From NCBI GenBank assembly GCA_946811185.2, contig OX328096.1:40810252-40874251 (forward strand): a stretch of 64,000 nucleotides of DNA, written 5' to 3'. Below are positions 25,100-37,108 of the stretch, piece by piece. Within the stretch, counting starts at the first letter, position 1; the number at the start of each line of letters is the position of its first letter. A program made the translations under genes and the position numbers. Origin of the DNA: Hippopus hippopus. Lineage: Eukaryota; Mollusca; Bivalvia; Cardiida; Cardiidae. The notes below the pieces were generated by a model. The model saw only the letters and a list, made by a program, of their open reading frames with translations, had not been told where the DNA came from and did no database searches.

Positions 25100-25324
25100 C
25101 TCTTTCTCAAAAAATAAAATTTCAGACTCGTCCATATTGAAAGCATTTGTAGACAACGAATTAAATGTTACTCAGTTGATGGAGTTTGTCTGTTAAGAGG
25201 CAGAAAACATTGTGGGAAAAGATGAAAATTCTGGTCAACAGCATTTTATCCTTTTTCCACAATGTTTTCAAAAGGCTTCTTTCTTATGTTCGTTAAACCT
25301 CGGAATTGTTCGGTAATGGGTTAA
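25096..25324 (-). mobile_element. Family C element in a D-C-D chain
   Basis: TTAA 25096-25099 is shared with the D element before it, and TTAA 25321-25324 with the D element after it. Core gaaaattctggtcaacagca imperfect. Confidence 0.78.
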
Positions 25325-25517
25325 GCTGCTAGGGGCGCTTGTCGTGCCTTTGTTTACGGTGTAGATCGTGATCAGACTGTACAAATGTGTAGAATGTGCA
25401 GTTTGATCATGAACCTGCACTTTTCCACAGGGCGAGATTTTTGCAGGGAAAAGAACTGAAAAAGCATTTTTTTTTTTGTTCTGGGTTTCTTATTTAATAT
25501 AGTTGTGTGACGGTTAA
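25321..25517 (+). mobile_element. Family D element, diverged
   Basis: TTAA 25321 shared with the preceding C element; right TTAA 25514. Core gtgtagatcgtgatcagact. Confidence 0.7.
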
Positions 25518-25811
25518 CCTTACCCTTCAGCAAGTTATACCCGGTGTTTTTTAATCTTTTTTGGTCCAAGGTTTGTAAAATATAAACATCGTGGCAAACG
25601 TAAAAGTGGCTAAACATGGTAATTTCTCCACATTTTACCACTCTTTACAGTCTCTACCGTAATCTTTTTTTTTTTTCCTTGTCCTCAAATTTCTTCAGAA
25701 TTCTTCCAGGTCGCCGACACTATACAGAAAAGATAATTAAAATTTACCATACTGTTGATCAAACAAAGTCCATTAACCCGAAAAGTGTCAGCCAAACAGG
25801 AGGAACAAACA

Positions 25812-26040
25812 ATTTACCCTGTACTAAACAACCCGGTCTTTTGAGGACGCTGAGGGAGAGGGTTTTTGAAAACATCGTGGGAAAAGGAGAAAATGCTGGT
25901 AACCAGCATTTTCCCCTTTTCCCACAATGTTTTCTTCTCTTTCAAAGACAAATCTCATCATGTGATCCATATTCAATTTGTCGCCTGCAACTGCTTGCAA
26001 TGTGGGCCACCCTGATTATTGTCGTCTGGTAAAGAGTTAA
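25812..26040 (+). mobile_element. Family C element, well preserved
   Basis: Core gaaaatgctggtaaccagca at about 25889-25908; right end gtcgtctggtaaagagttaa. Confidence 0.8.
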
Positions 26041-26097
26041 AAGAAAATGCCATGAAATTGCAAGCCCCTTTTTGTCAGAATACCTCACAACGTACTA

Positions 26098-26200
26098 AAC
26101 AGTGTAGACCCAAGGTCAGACTGAACGTTCTGAGCAGTCTCAAAGTTAAACTACACCGTTCCCAAAGTCGTAATTTGTACTCGAAGGGTAAACACTGGGT
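26098..26200 (-). mobile_element. Family D core fragment
   Basis: acagtgtagacccaaggtca / gttctgagcagtct; end cgaagggtaaa. Confidence 0.5.
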
Positions 26201-26404
26201 TAAGGTCAGCTTTTAGCTTTCTGTTTACTAATTGGCTGAGAATCATGACTGCTGGATTTCGGGAGAAATATTTTTTAAGCCGTTAAAACGAAACATCAGT
26301 CCGACTTTTATCGGTTGACCTTGAATTTGTTTATTTGTCTCGCGGATCGTCCTTAAGTTATCACGTGGGTCCTTGAGTACGAATCTAACTTTTATTCCCC
26401 TGAA

Positions 26405-26636
26405 AGTCTTTGCCAGACGACAAAATTTAGAGACTCTGCCATATTGAAAGCATTTACAGACGAAGATACAAGGGTGGTTCAAGTAATGGGATTTGTCTCT
26501 GAAGTCGTAGAAAACATTACGGAAAAAGGAGGAAATGTTGGTTACCAACATTTCCTCCTTTTCCCTTAATGTTTTTTTTTTTTTAAAGGTTTCTTCCTCT
26601 ATGTTGTAAAAAAATGATCAGTTTGGTCACTGTTAA
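26405..26636 (-). mobile_element. Family C element with paired core changes
   Basis: Core arms ggaggaaatgttggt / accaacatttcctcc (26530-26562) differ from the family at two base pairs, each changed on both arms. Ends TTAA at 26633. Confidence 0.78.
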
Positions 26637-27173
26637 CTCTCACCACCAGATGGTCCAATTCTTTCCCCGAGGTCTGACAGTACAGCCTTGTGGTATATGG
26701 AGAGACCATGTGAATACAATCTTGTAGAGGGGACTTTCAGACCCAACATCAGATTGCACTATTTGGGAAAAGCTACCGTTATGCCATAGCGTTACTTACA
26801 AAAAAGATATACCATAATAGAAGAAGAAGATGATGATGATGACGATCGTTAAGTGTTGGCTGAGCGGAAAGACAAGAAATCTTTGGGACAATGGTGGATA
26901 TTTCTCTGAGAGGAGAGTTTCTCTCCGGGTTTATCTCGTTGAGGCCTGGGACTACATATTACAAATTTTTATTCCGAATTCCAAAAACAGAAGATCTCAA
27001 CCAATCTGATAGCTAGTTTTGGAATTCAGTATCATGCACAATAAATAGTATTGTTGGTGAATATGTTTCAATGGCGTCTCTTTCTGCCAGTTTGTTCACA
27101 TTGAATTTAAACTGGTTTCTTTCAACGTTTTGAATAACTCTAATAAACTGTAAATGTAATTACATTTCTAAAT

Positions 27174-27461
27174 ATACATGAGCCAAGCTCGGTGAACGGG
27201 GGTTTAATGCATTCGCAAAATTTTTTCGACCCATGTCAGCCTGCGCAGTCCTCAGTCCGTGCAGGCTGACATGGGTCGAAAACTTTTTTTTTCTATTTGT
27301 GAATTTCCTACGTGTCCAAGGACCACTCTAACTCATGATTCAGTCGGTTGTTAGACAAAATGGATTTTACGGATCCATAATCATGGCTGTGTAGACTTGC
27401 TTGATATAATGCGTCTCGGAGATGTATTAAACCCCCTTTACGAAGAGTATCGCTCACATAA
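27174..27461 (+). mobile_element. Family A foldback element with core insertion
   Basis: Longer than siblings because the core loop carries a local duplication (gcagtcctcagtccgtgcag, about 27245-27264). Confidence 0.77.
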
Positions 27462-27472
27462 TTTTTACTATT

Positions 27473-27736
27473 GGTCTGCAACACGCAAAAAGGGGCATTC
27501 GGACATTTGCGTAAAATGTCGTCTCGGATCAGCCTGTGCAGTCCGCGCAGGCTAATTCGAAACGACACTTTCCGTTTTTATGTAACTTTCTGTTTTGCGC
27601 ATGTCTACTGAAGGACAAAGTCCAATGTAGTCGTAAAGTGCCGTCTCGGATTAGCCTGCGCGGACTGCGCAGGCTGATCCGATACGACACTTTACGCAAA
27701 TGTCCGAATGCCCCTTTTCGCGTGTTGCAGGCCAAG
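27473..27736 (+). mobile_element. Family A2 foldback element
   Basis: Inverted ends about 80 bp long (ttggtctgcaacacgcaaaa / ttttcgcgtgttgcaggcca; then ggggcattcggacatttgcg). It has two hairpin cores, gcctgtgcagtccgcgcagg near 27533 and gcctgcgcggactgcgcagg near 27655. The core sequence is the same as family A although the ends are different. Confidence 0.78.
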
Positions 27737-29438
27737 TTATAACTCTGAAGTTCATAATACCTGTTCTGTGCTGTTGTTTTGGATACTTTGCATACATGTA
27801 TTCTCAGGTAGGCTACACCATCTTTAGCAGGAACTGCTTCTTTTCTAACGAAGAGTTGGATTAACATCATATCTTGAAAAAAATATATGTAACTGAAAAT
27901 TCCACTTTTAAAACAGTGTGGCAATCGCTGGCGTAGTTACTTTTCATTCTTTCTCTTTATATTGAATGTTTCAATATATATCCCTACTTCAGTACCGTAC
28001 TAGCTCTGATGCCGTCTATCTTTTTAAAACGGACTTTCTTCTTTTTTAATGTCCTAAATGATCTGGTATTCGTGAGGAAGTTTTTCTTTTTTTGTCGCTC
28101 GTGCATCGGTTATCCTGTCCCAGCAATGCGATGTAGATTAATTGCTAATGTGCAAACACTGATCAGTGTGATTGCTCTTTGCTGACGTCTTAATACTTTG
28201 AAGAATACAAATCGAAGATTAAACTCGTTTTACAATAACTTATTTCTCTGTCATTGCTTTGTACTTCTTAGTCTGCGTCTACGGGTTTCTCGTGTCCAAT
28301 TATCTAATTCGTCTTCAACAGCTACCTCTAATCGGCTTTAATAAATCCTCTCTTTAAGAATTGCTCTGAAAAGGCCAAACCCATTTACTTGATCACATGA
28401 CTCTGGTGTGAACATTGGCACGTGCTTCTTACATTAAAGACTGGCTGGAAAATGGATAAGAAATGTCAATGACCATAATGGTTAAAAGTTAAATCAATAC
28501 ATTTAATCAGGACAAACAAATCTAGACTATTCTTTAGCGCTGCCACTGCCAAAAAAAAAAAAAAAAAACTCGACTATAAGGACTGAAAATACTGCTTTCT
28601 TATGCAAATGGAGAAACTTTCCTGAAAAGGGGGGATATATGGTTCGTTGTACGCTGTTAATTAGTTTATCACTCATTACTCTATACCAGTTGTGACGAAA
28701 AGAAAAGTTAAACGACGCCAACAAGTGGCTTCCTGTTTTTTAAATCTACACCTCTGTGTTGGCTTTTGACCTACTTTTTGGTACTGATAATAAATGAATA
28801 AATAGGAATTTGTGATTGGTAAAAAATGTAGACATGTTTATTATAAGGGCTTCTGTGGTCAAAAACATACACGTGTTAATTCTAAGGGCCCCTGCGTGTT
28901 GGCTGGCAAATTTACGCTTTCTTTTTCAAAGATATTTCTTAATAAATCTACACCTCCTTGTTTACAGCGACAAGCATTCTTTGACTCAAATTATCTAACT
29001 GATGGTCAAATTGTCATTCGGTATCGCCATCACACTCATGACGTCATTAAAACTTTAGCTCCTCCCACTGTCTTCATAACATCATGAATGTTGTAAAAAT
29101 AATTTCAATTCTAACAACAACAGAGATACAATACAGAAAACATTAAACTTCCAGCCTTGTCCATACAAACTAACATTTTAGCTAACTAGTAGGCTTCAAG
29201 CGACACAAACTAGAAATATTTGAAGGAAATGACAACGCTTTCCAGAAAATAACTAACACATGTTTTGGAAAAAAGATCTAAAAACACCTTAAGGGGCCAT
29301 GTAACCCATTTAGGAATTACCAACGAATTTTTATTTTCATTCTTCTTTGCTGACGGTTTGCTAGCTATGGCCTTACGTAATTCAGTGATTGCTCATTTTA
29401 AAGTTTTGTGAGATTATAAAAAACCTGAAAAGCCTCAT
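27737..29438. other. Intergenic, nothing recognised
   Basis: AT-rich; an A-run at 28551-28568; taaatctacacctc occurs twice (28741, 28945). No gene supported. Confidence 0.4.
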
Positions 29439-29621
29439 TTAACTCTTACCCTGCTAAATAAGGTCGAATAATGCTATTTCAAACGTAAATTTTGGAGAAA
29501 AATATCTGCTGCTCAGACAGTGTAGATCCAAGATCAGACTGCACGTTCTGTACAGTCTGATCTTGGATCTACACTGTCCGATAAAAGGTCAGTGAGCCGC
29601 GCTTAGCAGCCTAAGGGTTAA
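29439..29621 (-). mobile_element. Family D element, well preserved
   Basis: TTAA 29439 and 29618; hairpin agtgtagatccaagatcaga intact; about 25 bp deleted from the non-core side. Confidence 0.8.
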
Positions 29622-29751
29622 AGCTTAATCAGTGCCGATATTCACTGTTATTTCTCTGAAATCCGAATGACTACTTCTCTAACTGGATACTACTAAAAAT
29701 CTCAACCGATTTTAAGACTGAGATTGGAATCTAGACTAGTCTAGTTAGCTT

Positions 29752-29940
29752 TTAACAGAGGACAGAATTTTTTTTTTAAATGTTGAATATAAAAGCATCT
29801 GCAAGCAAAAGTAATTGTCACTCGTGTAATGAAATTTGCTTTGAAAGAGTTGGTAGCATTGTGGGGAAAGACGAAAATGGTGGTCAACAGTAGTTTGTCC
29901 TTTTCCCAAAAATGTTTTCAATATAGCTTTTACGATGTGA
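29752..29940 (-). mobile_element. Family C element, eroded
   Basis: cattgtggggaaagacgaaa ... gtccttttcccaaaaatg; core arms mismatched. Confidence 0.55.
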
Positions 29941-30311
29941 GCCGTCAATTAATATTCGTCGGTGAAAAATGGCTGATATCAATTTCGAATCTTGATACAG
30001 TCTGTGCAAGGACACCAAGACGTCCTCTTCTGCAAGTGACATGTACCTATGACAGAAATAAAGCTTAACTACAAAATATATTTATAGCTCGGGAAATGTC
30101 GAAACCATGGCAACATGTCAAGTGCACGTGACGAGATTACGGAACTGTTTCCCAAATCTAACTTTAGCCTCCCCAGGAAATAAAATTCGGATTATTTCGA
30201 TCTCGACATTATTCTCGCAATATCTCGGTCAGGACTGACTATGGCATCTGCTAAATATCACCGCTTTTTCCAAATGGACTCTTACAGGTCGATGGAGCTT
30301 CCATATAAAGT

Positions 30312-30460
30312 TTAACCCTTTGCCACACAATTCTGTGTTTTAGCGACCCATTGGTGACTAGTATTGTCTTCTTTTCGAACAATGTTTTCTAACACTTCAA
30401 GACAAATTTTTCTATCGACTTGAAAGTTTCTTTTCCCTTATTTAGCAGGTTAAGGGTTAA
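30312..30460 (+). mobile_element. Chimeric C/D element
   Basis: Left part TTAACCCTTTGCCACACAAT through caatgttttctaacac is family C; right part atcgacttgaaagtttc through agcaggttaagggttaa is family D. TTAA at both ends (30312, 30457), 149 bp. Confidence 0.65.
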
Positions 30461-30935
30461 TAACGAGCGACAGCCAGTTACGGGCGAAGCCCGTATTGAG
30501 CCAAGCTCGTTTTGCGGTAACACCGTTCTAGATTTTCAAAAATGAAATTCCGACTTCGTTCTGGGTTTTAGTCTAAATCTAAATAGGGATGACTTAAAAA
30601 TTGAGTGTCTTCCGGTTAGTCGCACAGCGTCACACGTATGACAATCTTTCGCACAAGTACCTGATTGGTCAAAAATGACAAAAATTATCTACCGATCGGA
30701 TGATTACTTAAAAATCATTATCCATTTAATGAGAACAGATTATCTAATTTCTTACTTACTTCGTCTATTTGTGTATACACATACGCAATGATCTATGCTA
30801 AAAAATAATGACGTCATTAATCATACTATTCTTACGTCATGCACGAGCCCTTTTTCGCGGAAAACATTGTGTCGAAGAAATCATGACTAAACTAGTTTTT
30901 TGGCTTTTTCAAAATACCATTTACAGAGAAAGCCG

Positions 30936-31201
30936 GATTTATGATCCGTAAAAGGGGGCTTAATGTATTTGCAAAAAACTATCGACTCAGGTCGGCCTGT
31001 GCAGTCCGCGCAAGCTAACCTGGGTCAAAACTCTTTGCTAGATCTATTTTTCAACGTTCTACATGTCAAGGGTCCAGTTTGCATGCCTTTTGATTCAGTC
31101 AGTTATCATACAATATGGATGTATAATGATGTGATGACTTGCTTGGTATCATACATCAAAGATGCATTAAACCCTCTTTTACCGCAACATGGCTCAGATA
31201 T
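30936..31201 (+). mobile_element. Family A foldback element
   Basis: Divergent left end (atgatccgtaaaaggg) but standard body and right end (caacatggctcagata). Confidence 0.73.
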
Positions 31202-32842
31202 ATTTAGATCTATTTAATGTTACGAAAGCTTGTTAATAGATCGAAAAGTTTGACGTATTTTTGCCATAAGTTGGATATCTATCCGAAAGCTTGGCAAATT
31301 TCTATCTTAGGATTGATGATAGATCTAGATCTGGATCTAGTCATTGCGACAGAATTCATTCCTGTCTCTGCACTGATCACTGTTTCAACGACGGATGTGT
31401 AGGAAAGCAGATGGGATGAAAAAGGAAAGCCACATAGACTAGTCTATAATCTGATTTTAGCGATCCAAGCACTCTGATTGTAAAGAAACTCCAGGTAAAA
31501 CGTGGGTAGACCTGTGCACTGACGATTCCTTTTGTGTGTATATTCATTGCGGCGGCAAGTGCACCTACCATGCATTCCTGAAGTTCCTTTAGCAGTACTC
31601 TGCTCAATACTAGTATTCTTCCCAACCTACTGACGGATTCCTCGTAAAAATCAAAGTCTCTCTAATATAGATCTAGATCTAGTCTACATGCGGTGAGGAA
31701 ATGTTCCCATAAGATGGTCTTTACATGTTGACCAATAATCATTCCAAGATATTTTTTCTGGACATAACTTAACGAAATTGTCAAGGAACTATCTTTATTT
31801 TGTTCAGGAAATTAGGGACAGTTCGCCCTATTTCACATGTATAAATCTACGAAAGAAAAATGCTTTCTACTTTTGACAACGCTCAAAATTAGTTTTGGCA
31901 AAGACAGAATTCGAACCCAAAACCCTTTGATTTCAAGATCAAGAATCTAGCTCGTCATTTGAATTAATAGATATTTGTTCCACAAATCATTCACGTCGCT
32001 CGTATTGAGGCTTTGCCTTTTTCATATTATACAGGTCAGCTCCACATTTGGTATCATGTTTTGTCTAGGGAAATGGACTGTTTTATAACGAGGTTTGCAG
32101 TTGTTCTGTTTGCTGTATTTTTCTATGTGCGTGTGTAGGTATTTATTCTTTCGAGTGCATTTAGGTAACGGACAAGGTCTTGTTGCAAATGACTATATCA
32201 CAAGTTACCTGCATTTCAGTTCAGCAGTTTTATACGAAATATCTCGTGTGACTTGAGTCGCTTCGACTTTCTTCGAACGCCAGAAGGCATACATGCCATG
32301 TCCAGATATTTACACGGACTTGTCTGAGATTATTCTTCTAAATAACGCTTTAGTGCATAGAATTAGGAGATTGGGATACTTGTTACAGCAGTTCACACTA
32401 GCTGTCCAGTAGCGCTTCTTTGAAGACAACGCCATTTAGTCATTTTACGGTTTCTCAAATGTATCAACAAGAATTTATCAATTATGAAAAAGGCTATTAC
32501 TGCAGGAAAAGTCGATAAAATAAGCGTGATTTTTTTATTGTTCAAAAGAAAGTCAACCAACGTGATCTACATTGTATTTTTTTGCCTTTATTTGGGTGTT
32601 CCTAATCGACTGATTCCTTCCCGGCAGAAGGCGAATTTCTGATTGCCTTTTCACTTTTAGTTCTGTACCATGTTGGTACAAGTAATCCTGTCAAAAATAA
32701 TTTAGTGACATTTTCAAGTCGAGGAAAGAAGCTACGGACAAAAAGAGGAGATGCCGGTAACCATCATATTCCATTTTTCCCATCACGTAGTGTGAAATTG
32801 TCGATGTTAGTTTATCACATGAGCAAAACGAACGGTTACTCC
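31202..32842. other. Intergenic, nothing recognised
   Basis: Contains AGATCTAGATC clusters near 31320 and 31665, and a faint family C core at about 32735-32780. No coding frame supported. Confidence 0.4.
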
Positions 32843-33051
32843 TTAACCTGCTAAATAAGTGAAATAAAACTTTCAAGCCTAAAAAAAACCCATAATTTTG
32901 CTATTTTAGACTTATTTTGTGGGTCGGGGGAAGATATCTCCTTATCGGACAGTGTGGAGCAAAGATCAGACTGCACGTTCTGTGCAGTCTGATCTTGATC
33001 TACATTGTCCGCAAAAGGTCATTGAGTAGCGCTTTGCAGCCTAAGGGTTAA
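32843..33051 (-). mobile_element. Family D element
   Basis: TTAA 32843 and 33048; core cggacagtgtggagcaaaga / cttgatctacattgtccgc. Confidence 0.78.
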
Positions 33052-33171
33052 AACGTGTGACATTGATACAAGAGCTTTACTTCTTATTAAAGAGTTATAA
33101 ATGAAGGTAATTTCTTACCATCTATATATCCAGCCGAAAACTTTGAAAAAGCTGGCCAAAATTTCAAATTC

Positions 33172-33752
33172 AGGGTCCATATTCACTAACCATTCCTAGG
33201 AATATTCTTTCTCTAATTCTCAAGAATTTTCTAGATTTGAAAGTAACACGACTTCTGATTCGCTAAACCAAATTGTTTAGCCAATCAGAAGTTGTGTTAC
33301 TTTCAAATCTAGAAAATTCTTTAGCATAAGACTAAAGACATTCTTAAAGGCCAAGTAAAGGCCAAAATATCAAAGCAGGTGTCATAATACATTTAAATTG
33401 AAATCATACCATTTTTAAAAAAGTATGGAAAATATTGTGGAGATGACAGTCTGTTATAGTGTGGTCGGGCCATATGTTAGTCGCTGGCAGAAAAAAGAAT
33501 TTTAAAATCAGGCAAAAAGTAAACAATAGACACAGCTACCTGGCAGGTTTTAACCTAGTTTTGAAATTAATTTCTCTGTCAGCGGCTAACACTTGGACCG
33601 ACCAAACAATGACAGATTGTCAACTTCACAATAATGTCCATACTTTTAAATGCTATTATATAAATTCAAATGCATTTAAATACCCGCTTTGTTTACATTT
33701 GGTCTTTATTGTTACTTTAAGAATGGTTGGTGAATGCGAACCCTGTATGAAA
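33172..33752 (+). mobile_element. Family G foldback element interrupted by family B
   Basis: Ends tcagggtccatattcactaa and ttggtgaatgcgaaccctg are inverted repeats. Inside are inverted arms attttctagatttgaaagta / tactttcaaatctagaaaat around agccaatcagaag. Without B it is about 200 bp. Confidence 0.7.
33344..33720 (+). mobile_element. Family B TTAA-bounded element nested in family G
   Basis: TTAA 33344-33347 and 33717-33720. The flanks ...gacattc and gaatggttggtgaatgcg are the interrupted halves of a family G element, so insertion duplicated TTAA. It is nearly identical to the copy split by the LINE 4.2 kb away. Confidence 0.8.
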
Positions 33753-33865
33753 GCAATTCGATGAAGCCTAGAATGCAGCACTTATGACTTTCACAGACAA
33801 GTGACCTTGGCATTGACAGGATATCAAAGTTCTAACCTTGTCACATTGGCAGCTTTCTATTACAT

Positions 33866-34056
33866 TACCCCTTAGGTGCCTAAGCTCGACTCACTGCGCT
33901 TTTGCGGACACTGTAGATCAAGATCAGACTGCACAGAACGTGTAGATTGATCTTTGATCTACAGTATTCGATTCGGTTAGGGTGTTTTTTTTTCCTTGAA
34001 AAAGACCTTTGAAATTGCAATAGATCTATTTTTAGGTTTTTTACAGTTAAAGGATA
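33866..34056 (+). mobile_element. Family D element
   Basis: ttaccccttaggtgcctaag start; core cactgtagatcaagatcaga; 114 bp after the family G element. Confidence 0.72.
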
Positions 34057-34157
34057 AACAACACAGACAATAAACATGTGATCCACCTATGATTCCAGGA
34101 AATGATTTGACAATGGTGGAAATCATTTGGAAAAGTTTTTTCAAACACTTTTACTGC

Positions 34158-34258
34158 CAACGATGGCTTAAATAGCTTTTGCGGACGATGTAGATCAAGC
34201 TCAGACTGCACAAAACTTGCAGTCTGATCTTTGATCGACATCGTCCGCTACCTAAACC
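34158..34258 (+). mobile_element. Family D core fragment
   Basis: gcggacgatgtagatcaagc / gatcgacatcgtccgc; both arms share the change agtgt to gatgt, kept paired. Confidence 0.6.
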
Positions 34259-34298
34259 TAATCAAATCGTTTTCAGTTGCAGTGGAAATCTAATGAAA

Positions 34299-35440
34299 GA
34301 GAAGAGGACCATGATGGCCCTGAAGTCGCTCACCTGAGCCTTTTGACCAAATATGACTTTTTCCAATTATTCCGAGATAACGTTACTAAGAAAAATATTC
34401 TAACAAACTTCACATGTATATTGGACTGAAATTGTGGCCTTTAGAGCGCACACAAGCTTTTTCGAGAATTTGTCTCAGTAACCTACTTTTTGACCCAACA
34501 TGGCCCATTTTCAAACTCGTCCAAGATATCACCAAGAGAAACACTCTGACCAACTTTCTTGAGTTTTGGACTGAACATGTGGCCTAAAGAGTGTGCACAA
34601 GGTTTTCCTAAGAGTTGTTCCAGTGAATTACTTTTTGACATGATGTGACCCATTTCAAAACCTGTCCGAGATATTATCAAGACAAACATTGTGACCAATT
34701 CTTAGGAGTACTAGATTGAAAACGTGGAGACCACACAAGACTTTTCTAGGATTTCTCTGGGTGATCTACTTTTTGACCCAACACGACCTATTTTAAATAC
34801 ATCACAAAAACCATCAAGACTAATATTCTAATTTTCGTGAGTATTAGTCTGAAAGTGTGGCCTCTAAAATGTACATTTTACAAAGATTTGACATGGTGAT
34901 CTTGTTTTAGAACCGGCGTGATGCATTTTGCAAGTAATCCAAGAAATCGTCAAAATAAACGTTTTGAACAACTTTCGCGGGTATTGAACAGAAAGTGTGG
35001 CATCTACAGTGTTTCTAAGGATTTTATAAAACTTGACTTAGTGACCTAGTTTTTTAATCCAACGTGACCCATTTTCACACTCGTCTTAGGTATGTTCAAC
35101 ACAAACATTTTGACCGACTTTAATGAGTATTAGACTGAAAATGAGAATTGGTCTCAGGGTACACACACGGTTTTTTCCAAGATATGTCCTGTTGACCTAT
35201 TTTTCTTTACAAAACGTGACCCATTTTCAAACTCCTCCCGAGATATGATTAAAAGAAAAACATTATGGCTAACTTTCATTTAGTACTGGACATAAAACGT
35301 GGCCTCTTAAGCGTGCACAAGGTTTTCCAAAGATTTGACTTGGTGACCTAGTTTTGGTCTGACGTGACTCATTTTTAAACTAGTCCCAAATGTTATCAAA
35401 AGAAATATGTTTATCAACTGTAATGAGTATTTAAAGACGA
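34299..35440 (+). repeat. Family F tandem array (~142-bp units) with Helitron-like left end
   Basis: Starts gaccatgatggccctgaagt, like the left end at 59914. About eight diverged units follow, each with gtgacctactttttgaccca, cgtgacccattttcaaactc, caagacaaacattctgacca and gtggcctctaaagtgtgcac. No right end recognised. Confidence 0.65.
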
Positions 35441-36139
35441 TCGCTACAGTTTCACCATTTTTTAAAAAACATTCAGAATTTCATGAAACTTTGTTTGGTG
35501 ATAGTTTATTATCTGATCTACAAAAATAGGAGATAAAAAGAGGGGGTCACCAGCTTTGGGAAAATTCTATGAATATTTCTTTTAGTACACCCTGCATTGC
35601 GGCAGTTCAGGATGAAATTTCACCTATGAAAACTAAGTCTATGTATATTTTTTTAAATGACAACAATTATAAACAAATTTTATGTCATTGTATTGGTGAA
35701 ACATCAAAGTTAATGAAAAGAATAATTTAGAGTATACTGAGTATCAATCTTTAAAAAAAAAACCCTTAACTTATGGCTAAAACACCTTTATTTTGGAAAA
35801 AACCAAAAAAACCAAAGAGTACCTTTTAAAGTTATTTTTTAAAATGTTCTAACATTCAGATTTTTCTTATTTTTTCTATAAATAATATTCAGGTACTAAA
35901 CTAAAAGAATCAAACTTAAAACAAATAGGTCACCAGCTTTATTTTTTCGGAAAATACATTTTAAGTTTGTGGGTGGGGCACTAACTAATGAGTAAATGTT
36001 TTGTTTGTCAAAGACAAAGACATTATATGAAGTGATTTATCTCAACTTTTTCAATAATACAACAATATTTATAAGAATCAAGTTTGTTGGTCATAATAAA
36101 CCAATTCATAGCATATAAATGTAATGCTGATGTTAGCAT
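35441..36139. other. AT-rich intergenic stretch
   Basis: Follows family F. Two related phrases, gggtcaccagctttgggaaa (35545) and ggtcaccagctttatttttt (35928), suggest a diverged ~380-bp duplication. No gene. Confidence 0.35.
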
Positions 36140-36362
36140 TTAACCCATTTCCAAACGACTAATTTTAGACTCTTCTAAATTTGACGCGTATGCAGACGCT
36201 AAACCAAAACCTGGTATTCATGTATCACAGTTCTTTGATGGGTAAGAAATCATTATGGGAAAAGGAGAAATCAATCATTAGGGGTAATTTCTCCTTCTGA
36301 CATCAATGTTTTTCATCAATGTTGTCTGCTGCAGACTCATCAAGCTAAGGGATAAAGAGTTA
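36140..36362 (-). mobile_element. Family C element, diverged
   Basis: TTAACCCATTTCCAAACGAC start; core replaced by gagaaatcaatcattagggg / aatttctccttc. Confidence 0.65.
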
Positions 36363-36839
36363 TGTACAGCCCCTCGTTTTCTGCAAGTCTTTACCAAGTG
36401 ACATAATTTTGGACTGGGCCAAACTGAAAGCATCTGCATCTGAAAATATGTTTTAGCTCGACGATACGTCTGCCAGATAGAGCGCTAGTAGTAGCATCTG
36501 TGTCCATATTTCCGTTGTTAGGTGACGTAGTTAGGTGATTCACTTTAACTTTCAGTCCGATCTTTTGAAAGCGCAATTTTGGATTCTTGCCTCGCATATA
36601 ATTATTTGGCTTGATTCAAATACTTTTTACTGCATTTTGCTAACATGAAACGACCAGTTTTAGTTCTTGGTTTATCCATTCTGCAGACATTGACAGGTGT
36701 GGAAAGATCAATTGTGTTAGGTGCTCACCGTTTTTCGAGCAAAAGGTGAGCGTGATAGTTACACGAAGCGTGAAAATGGAAACTGTCGCGAACGTCGTTA
36801 AGCGCACTTTTTCTTTCCAGAGCACCACTCATATATTTT

Positions 36840-37108
36840 ATATGGCATGCAACTCGCGAAAAGGGGCATTCGGACATTTGCGTAAAATGTCGTCTCGGAT
36901 CAGCCTGCGCAGTCCGCGCAGGCTAATCCGAAACGACACTTTCCGTTTTTATGTAATTTTCTGTTTTGCGCAAGTCTACTGAAGAACAAAATCTAATGTA
37001 ATCGTAAAGTGCCGTCTCGGATTAGCCTGCGCGGACTGCGCAGGCTGATCCGAGACGACATTTTACGCAAATGCCCAAATGACCCTTTTCGCGAGTTGCA
37101 AGCCAATA
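36840..37108 (+). mobile_element. Family A2 foldback element, second copy
   Basis: About 95% like 27473-27736 by eye, with cleaner cores (gcctgcgcagtccgcgcagg at about 36903-36922 and its reverse partner near 37026). Confidence 0.8.

Noticed and set aside
27473..27736. Hairpins considered as tRNA or snRNA genes
   Set aside because: Arms are long perfect palindromes with no cloverleaf, A/B box or snRNA motif; they are foldback element cores.
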